From positions 37,012,168-37,076,167 of the forward strand of contig NC_092569.1 in NCBI RefSeq assembly GCF_037975245.1: DNA of 64,000 bases. Reading direction: 5' to 3'. Numbering within the stretch: position 1 is the stretch's first letter; every line of letters begins with the position of its first letter. A program made the position numbers and the translations under genes. The notes under the pieces were generated by a model, which did no database searches, was not told the DNA's origin, and worked only from the letters and a program-made list of their open reading frames with translations. Below, in pieces: positions 58,885 through 64,000 of this stretch. This DNA comes from Apostichopus japonicus. Lineage: Eukaryota; Echinodermata; Holothuroidea; Aspidochirotida; Stichopodidae.

Positions 58885-59294
58885 CTAAAACAATAGGTGG
58901 ACTTATTTCATTAGAAGCAGTTTTAACCCCATGCTAAGATTATCCTGAATGCAGGACAAGTATTTTAAAGATGAAACATTCTTACAGTAGGCCTACAAAC
59001 TGGGTACATTGCTTTCATTTATTTAATAGAAATTTTTTACTTGTCAATTATGTAGATAAGTTTGACCTTCTATTCATAAACACACCTTTCATTACATGAA
59101 GGAACAGCATTGTTTTAATTATGATCCAACACCCTTTGCTTCCAGTTCAAGATTTATAAAGCACTAGATTAAGGGAAACTTTTAGTATAAACATGGAGCT
59201 ATAAACAGTGGTATAAATTACAGCTGGTTGAAATTCATACTTATCTCTCTATATTCACTCAATAAACTAACTATAGTTTAATGAACATTCAAAG

Positions 59295-62200
59295 TAAATG
59301 TTCTCTTGCATAGTCATGTTTTTCTCATAGTCATGTTTTTCTCAGAGTCATGTTTTTCTCATAGTCTTGTTTTTCTCAGTCTTGTTTTTCTCATCTAGTC
59401 ATGTTTTTCTCATAGTCTTGTTTTTCTCATAGTCATGTTTTTCTCATAGTCTTGTTTTTCTCATAGTCTTGTTTTTCTCAGTCTTGTTTTTCTCATCTAG
59501 TCTTGTTTTTCTCATAGTCATGTTTTTCTCATAGTCATGTTTTTCTCATAGTCTTGTTTTTCTCATAGTCATGTTATCTCATAGTCATGTTTTTCTCATA
59601 GTCATGTTTTTCCCATAGTCTTGTTTTTCTCATAGTCATGTTTTTCTCAGTCTTGTTTTTCTCATAGTCTTGTTTTTCTCATAGTCTTGTTTTTCTCATA
59701 GTCATGTTTTTCTCATAGTCTTGTTTTTCTCATAGTCTTGTTTTTCTCATAGTCTTGTTTTTCTCAGTCTTGTTTTTCTCATAGTCTTGTTTTTCTCATA
59801 GTCATGTTTTTCCCATAGTCTTGTTTTTCTCATAGTCTTGTTTTTCTCAGTCTTGTTTTTCTCATCTAGTCATGTTTTTCTCATAGTCATGTTTTTCTCA
59901 TAGTCATGTTTTTCTCATAGTCTTGTTTTTCTCATAGTCATGTTTTTCTCATAGTCTTGTTTTTCTCATAGTCTTGTTTTTCTCATAGTCTTGTTTTTCT
60001 CATAGTCTTGTTTTTCTCATAGTCTTGTTTTTCTCATAGTCTTGTTTTTCTCATCTAGTCATGTTATCTCATAGTCTTGTTTTTCTCATAGTCATGTTTT
60101 TCTCATAGTCTTGTTTTTCTCATAGTCTTGTTTTTCTCATAGTCTTGTTTTTCTCAGTCTTGTTTTTCTCATAGTCTTGTTTTTCTCATAGTCTTGTTTT
60201 TCTCATAGTCTTGTTTTTCTCATAGTCTTGTTTTTCTCATCTAGTCATGTTATCTCATAGTCTTGTTTTTCTCATAGTCATGTTTTTCTCATAGTCTTGT
60301 TTTTCTCATAGTCTTGTTTTTCTCATAGTCTTGTTTTTCTCAGTCTTGTTTTTCTCATCTAGTCATGTTTTTCTCATAGTCATGTTTTTCTCATAGTCAT
60401 GTTTTTCTCATAGTCATGTTTTTCTCATAGTCATGTTTTTCTCATAGTCATGTTTTTCTCATCTAGTCATGTTTTTCTCAGAGTCATGTTTTTCTCATAG
60501 TCATGTTTTTCTCATAGTCATGTTTTTCTCAGTCTTGTTTTTCTCATCTAGTCTTGTTTTTCTCATAGTCATGTTTTTCTCATAGTCATGTTTTTCTCAC
60601 AGTCTTGTTTTTCTCAGTCATGTTATCTCATAGTCATGTTTTTCTCATAGTCATGTTTTTCTCAGTCTTGTTTTTCTCATCTAGTCATGTTTTTCTCATA
60701 GTCATGTTTTTCTCATAGTCATGTTTTTCTCAGAGTCATGTTTTTCTCAGTCTTGTTTTTCTCAGTCATGTTATCTCATAGTCATGTTATCTCATAGTCA
60801 TGTTTTTCTCAGTCTTGTTTTTCTCATCTAGTCATGTTTTTCTCATCTAGTCTTGTTTTTCTCATAGTCTTGTTTTTCTCATAGTCTTGTTTTTCTCATA
60901 GTCTTGTTTTTCTCATAGTCATGTTTTTCTCATAGTCATGTTTTTCTCATCTAGTCATGTTTTTCTCATAGTCATGTTTTTCTCAGAGTCATGTTTTTCT
61001 CAGTCTTGTTTTTCTCAGTCATGTTATCTCATAGTCATGTTATCTCATAGTCATGTTTTTCTCAGTCTTGTTTTTCTCATCTAGTCATGTTTTTCTCATC
61101 TAGTCATGTTTTTCTCATAGTCTTGTTTTTCTCATAGTCTTGTTTTTCTCATAGTCTTGTTTTTCTCAGTCTTGTTTTTCTCATAGTCATGTTTTTCTCA
61201 TCTAGTCATGTTTTTCTCACAGTCATGTTTTTCTCATAGTCATGTTTTTCTCATAGTCTTGTTTTCTCATAGTCATGTTTTTCTCATAGTCTTGTTTTTC
61301 TCATAGTCTTGTTTTTCTCATAGTCTTGTTTTTCTCATAGTCATGTTTTTCTCATAGTCTTGTTTTTCTCAGTCTTGTTTTTCTCATAGTCTTGTTTTTC
61401 TCAGTCTTGTTTTTCTCATCTAGTCATGTTTTTCTCATAGTCTTGTTTTTCTCATCTAGTCATGTTTTTCTCATAGTCTTGTTTTTCTCATAGTCTTGTT
61501 TTTCTCATAGTCTTGTTTTTCTCAGTCTTGTTTTTCTCATCTAGTCATGTTTTTCTCATAGTCATGTTTTTCTCATCTAGTCATGTTTTTCTCATAGTCA
61601 TGTTTTTCTCATAGTCATGTTTTTCTCATAGTCTTGTTTTCTCATAGTCATGTTTTTCTCAGTCTTGTTTTTCTCATAGTCATGTTTTTCTCATAGTCTT
61701 GTTTTTCTCATCTAGTCATGTTTTTCTCATAGTCTTGTTTTCTCATAGTCATGTTTTTCTCAGTCTTGTTTTTCTCATCTAGTCATGTTTTTCTCATAGT
61801 TTTGTTTTTCTCATAGTCATGTTTTTCTCATAGTCATGTTTTTCTCAGTCTTGTTTTTCTCATCTAGTCATGTTTTTCTCATAGTCTTGTTTTCTCATAG
61901 TCATGTTTTTCTCATAGTCTTGTTTTCTCATAGTCATGTTTTTCTCATAGTCATGTTTTTCTCATAGTCTTGTTTTTCTCATAGTCATGTTTTTCTCATA
62001 GTCATGTTTTTCTCATAGTCATGTTTTCTCATCTAGTCATGTTTTTCTCAGAGTCATGTTTTTCTCATAGTCTTGTTTTTCTCAGTCTTGTTTTTCTCAT
62101 AGTCATGTTTTTCTCATAGTTTTGTTTTTCTCATAGTCATGTTTTTCTCATAGTCATGTTTTTCCCATAGTCTTGTTTTTCTCATAGTCATGTTTTTCCC

Positions 62201-63635
62201 ATAGTCTTGTTTTTCTCATAGTCTTGTTTTTCTCAGTCTTGTTTTTCTCATCTAGTCTTGTTTTTCTCATAGTCTTGTTTTTCTCATAGTCTTGTTTTTC
62301 TCATAGTCATGTTTTTCTCATAGTCATGTTTTTCTCATCTAGTCATGTTTTTCTCATAGTCATGTTTTTCTCATAGTCATGTTTTTCTCATAGTCTTGTT
62401 TTTCTCAGTCTTGTTTTTCCCATAGTCTTGTTTTTCTCATAGTCTTGTTTTTCTCATAGTCTTGTTTTTCTCATAGTCTTGTTTTTCTCAGTCTTGTTTT
62501 TCTCATAGTCATGTTTTTCTCATAGTCATGTTTTTCTCAGTCTTGTTTTTCTCATAGTCTTGTTTTTCTCAGTCTTGTTTTTCCCATAGTCTTGTTTTTC
62601 TCATAGTCATGTTTTTCTCATAGTCTTGTTTTTCTCATAGTCTTGTTTTTCTCATAGTCTTGTTTTTCTCATAGTCTTGTTTTTCTCAGTCTTGTTTTTC
62701 TCATAGTCATGTTTTTCTCATAGTCATGTTTTTCTCAGTCTTGTTTTTCTCAGTCTTGTTTTTCTCATAGTCATGTTTTTCTCATAGTCATGTTTTTCTC
62801 ATAGTCATGTTTTTCTCATAGTCTTGTTTTTCTCAGTCTTGTTTTTCTCATCTAGTCATGTTTTTCTCATAGTCTTGTTTTTCTCATAGTCATGTTTTTC
62901 TCATAGTCATGTTTTTCTCATAGTCTTGTTTTTCTCATAGTCTTGTTTTTCTCATAGTCTTGTTTTTCTCAGTCTTGTTTTTCTCATAGTCATGTTTTTC
63001 TCATAGTCATGTTTTTCTCAGTCTTGTTTTTCTCAGTCTTGTTTTTCTCATAGTCTTGTTTTTCTCATAGTCTTGTTTTTCTCATAGTCTTGTTTTTCTC
63101 ATAGTCATGTTTTTATCATAGTCATGTTTTTCTCATCTAGTCATGTTTTTCTCATAGTCATGTTTTTCTCATAGTCATGTTATCTCATAGTCATGTTTTT
63201 CTCATAGTCATGTTTTTATCATAGTCATGTTTTTCTCATAGTCTTGTTTTTCTCAGTCTTGTTTTTCTCATAGTCTTGTTTTTCTCAGTCTTGTTTTTCT
63301 CATAGTCATGTTTTTCTCATAGTCATGTTTTTCTCATAGTCATGTTATCTCATAGTCATGTTATCTCACAGTCATGTTATCTCATAGTCATGTTTTTCTC
63401 ATAGTCATGTTTTTCTCAGTCTTGTTTTTCTCATAGTCATGTTATCTCATAGTCATGTTTTTCTCATAGTCATGTTTTTCTCATAGTCATGTTATCTCAT
63501 AGCCATGTTTTTCTCATAGTCATGTTTTTCTCATAGTCATGTTTTTCTCATAGTCATGTTTTTCTCATAGTCTTGTTTTTCTCATAGTCATGTTATCTCA
63601 CAGTCATGTTATCTCATAGTCATGTTTTTCTCATA
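59295..63635. repeat. 15-19-bp satellite-like array (ctcatagtcttgttttt), about 260 units
   Basis: Three spacer types, 'ctcatag', 'ctcag' and 'ctcatctag', combine with 'tcttgttttt' or 'tcatgttttt' and rarer 'tcatgttatct'. The plus strand is T-rich, so the transcript strand is A-rich (AAAAACAAGACTATGAG). Blocks of several units recur, for example 'gtcatgttatctcatagtca' clusters near 60770, 61020 and 63350. Confidence 0.97.
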
Positions 63636-63758
63636 TATCTGTAAAGTAAACATGGTACCACTGACCTAGTTCCTTAATGCTTAAAGTCTAATGTTTGTAA
63701 GTAAACATTTGTTGTAATATTCATGCATTCAATCTTTGTTCCTTTCAATTTAACTTTA

Positions 63759-64000
63759 AAGACCAAATATGGAGGCAATTTTTTTTTTTGAGATTTTCCA
63801 TTAATTTAGGAGTTTACATACCCATAATCAACATGTGTAAAAAATAATCTTCGAAAACCTACTATAACCCATCAAAAACGACCACGAAAATGGACATTTT
63901 GGGTAGTCACGTGACATGAACCTCTGGAATGTCTGAAAACAGAGATTGACCCAAAGGAGCCTCTGGTCACCGTGTGACGTCAAAGTTTGTATACCGCGAA
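63759..64000. mobile_element. Possible left part of another TA-flanked MITE, cut by the window edge
   Basis: Starts after TA with 'aagaccaaatatggaggc', similar in style to the 'aagtcccaatgtgtg' end of the element at 32295-32973, and is richer in CpG than its flank. Contains the palindrome 'gtcacgtgac' at about 63906. The right end is outside, so this is tentative. Confidence 0.35.

Larger units (their letters stand above)
57744..59290. other. Upstream intron region, sparse candidate exons only
   Basis: Contains tentative W1 and W2 and a short 'tattgctagaattac' repeat at about 57880-57930. An open AG..GT stretch at about 57850-57930 could supply missing GAF-A residues but lies partly in that repeat, so I do not call it. 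Confidence 0.5.

Overview
This is a stretch of animal (metazoan) nuclear DNA, AT-rich and almost entirely intronic. It carries one recognisable gene, on the minus strand, running from about 58.9 kb down to base 1 and leaving the window at both ends. Stitching short exons together by splice signals, reading phase and family resemblance gives a PDE10A-like cyclic-nucleotide phosphodiesterase: the end of GAF-A, a complete GAF-B with its NK-F-DE motif, the linker helix, and nearly all of the HD-type catalytic domain. About 22 coding exons total only about 1.9 kb (about 630 codons) of 58 kb. None is broken and all phases fit, so the gene looks functional. The host is probably a marine invertebrate; an echinoderm such as a sea cucumber is my guess from the feel of the small transposons, not something I can verify.

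Layout in transcript order (high to low coordinates): 63.6-59.3 kb, a 17-bp satellite-like array; 58.9-42.8 kb, GAF-A exons; 40-39.9 kb, a possible 27-nt cassette exon; 35.3-27.5 kb, GAF-B exons; 23.5-22.7 kb, linker and start of the catalytic region; 14.6-9.0 kb, the metal-binding HD core; 4.8-2.6 kb, two alternative versions of one catalytic exon; 0.7-0.1 kb, the exons around the invariant glutamine. The last coding exon appears to start at bases 4-1.

Roughly 60-65% of the window is tandem repeat. Nearly every intron has its own private minisatellite, with unit lengths from 17 to 174 bp, unrelated from intron to intron. Several arrays show higher-order structure. Long open reading frames in these arrays are artefacts of unit lengths divisible by three.

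The most interesting points are: (1) two tandem 112-nt exons, equal in length and phase, both encoding the MTACDL metal-binding segment, whose joint inclusion would shift frame and stop, so they look mutually exclusive; (2) four minisatellites whose unit has captured a real exon/intron junction of the neighbouring exon, so that 3 to 29 decoy splice sites lie next to the true one; (3) small TA-flanked inverted-repeat transposons, two of them inside one tandem repeat so that the empty site can be read directly.
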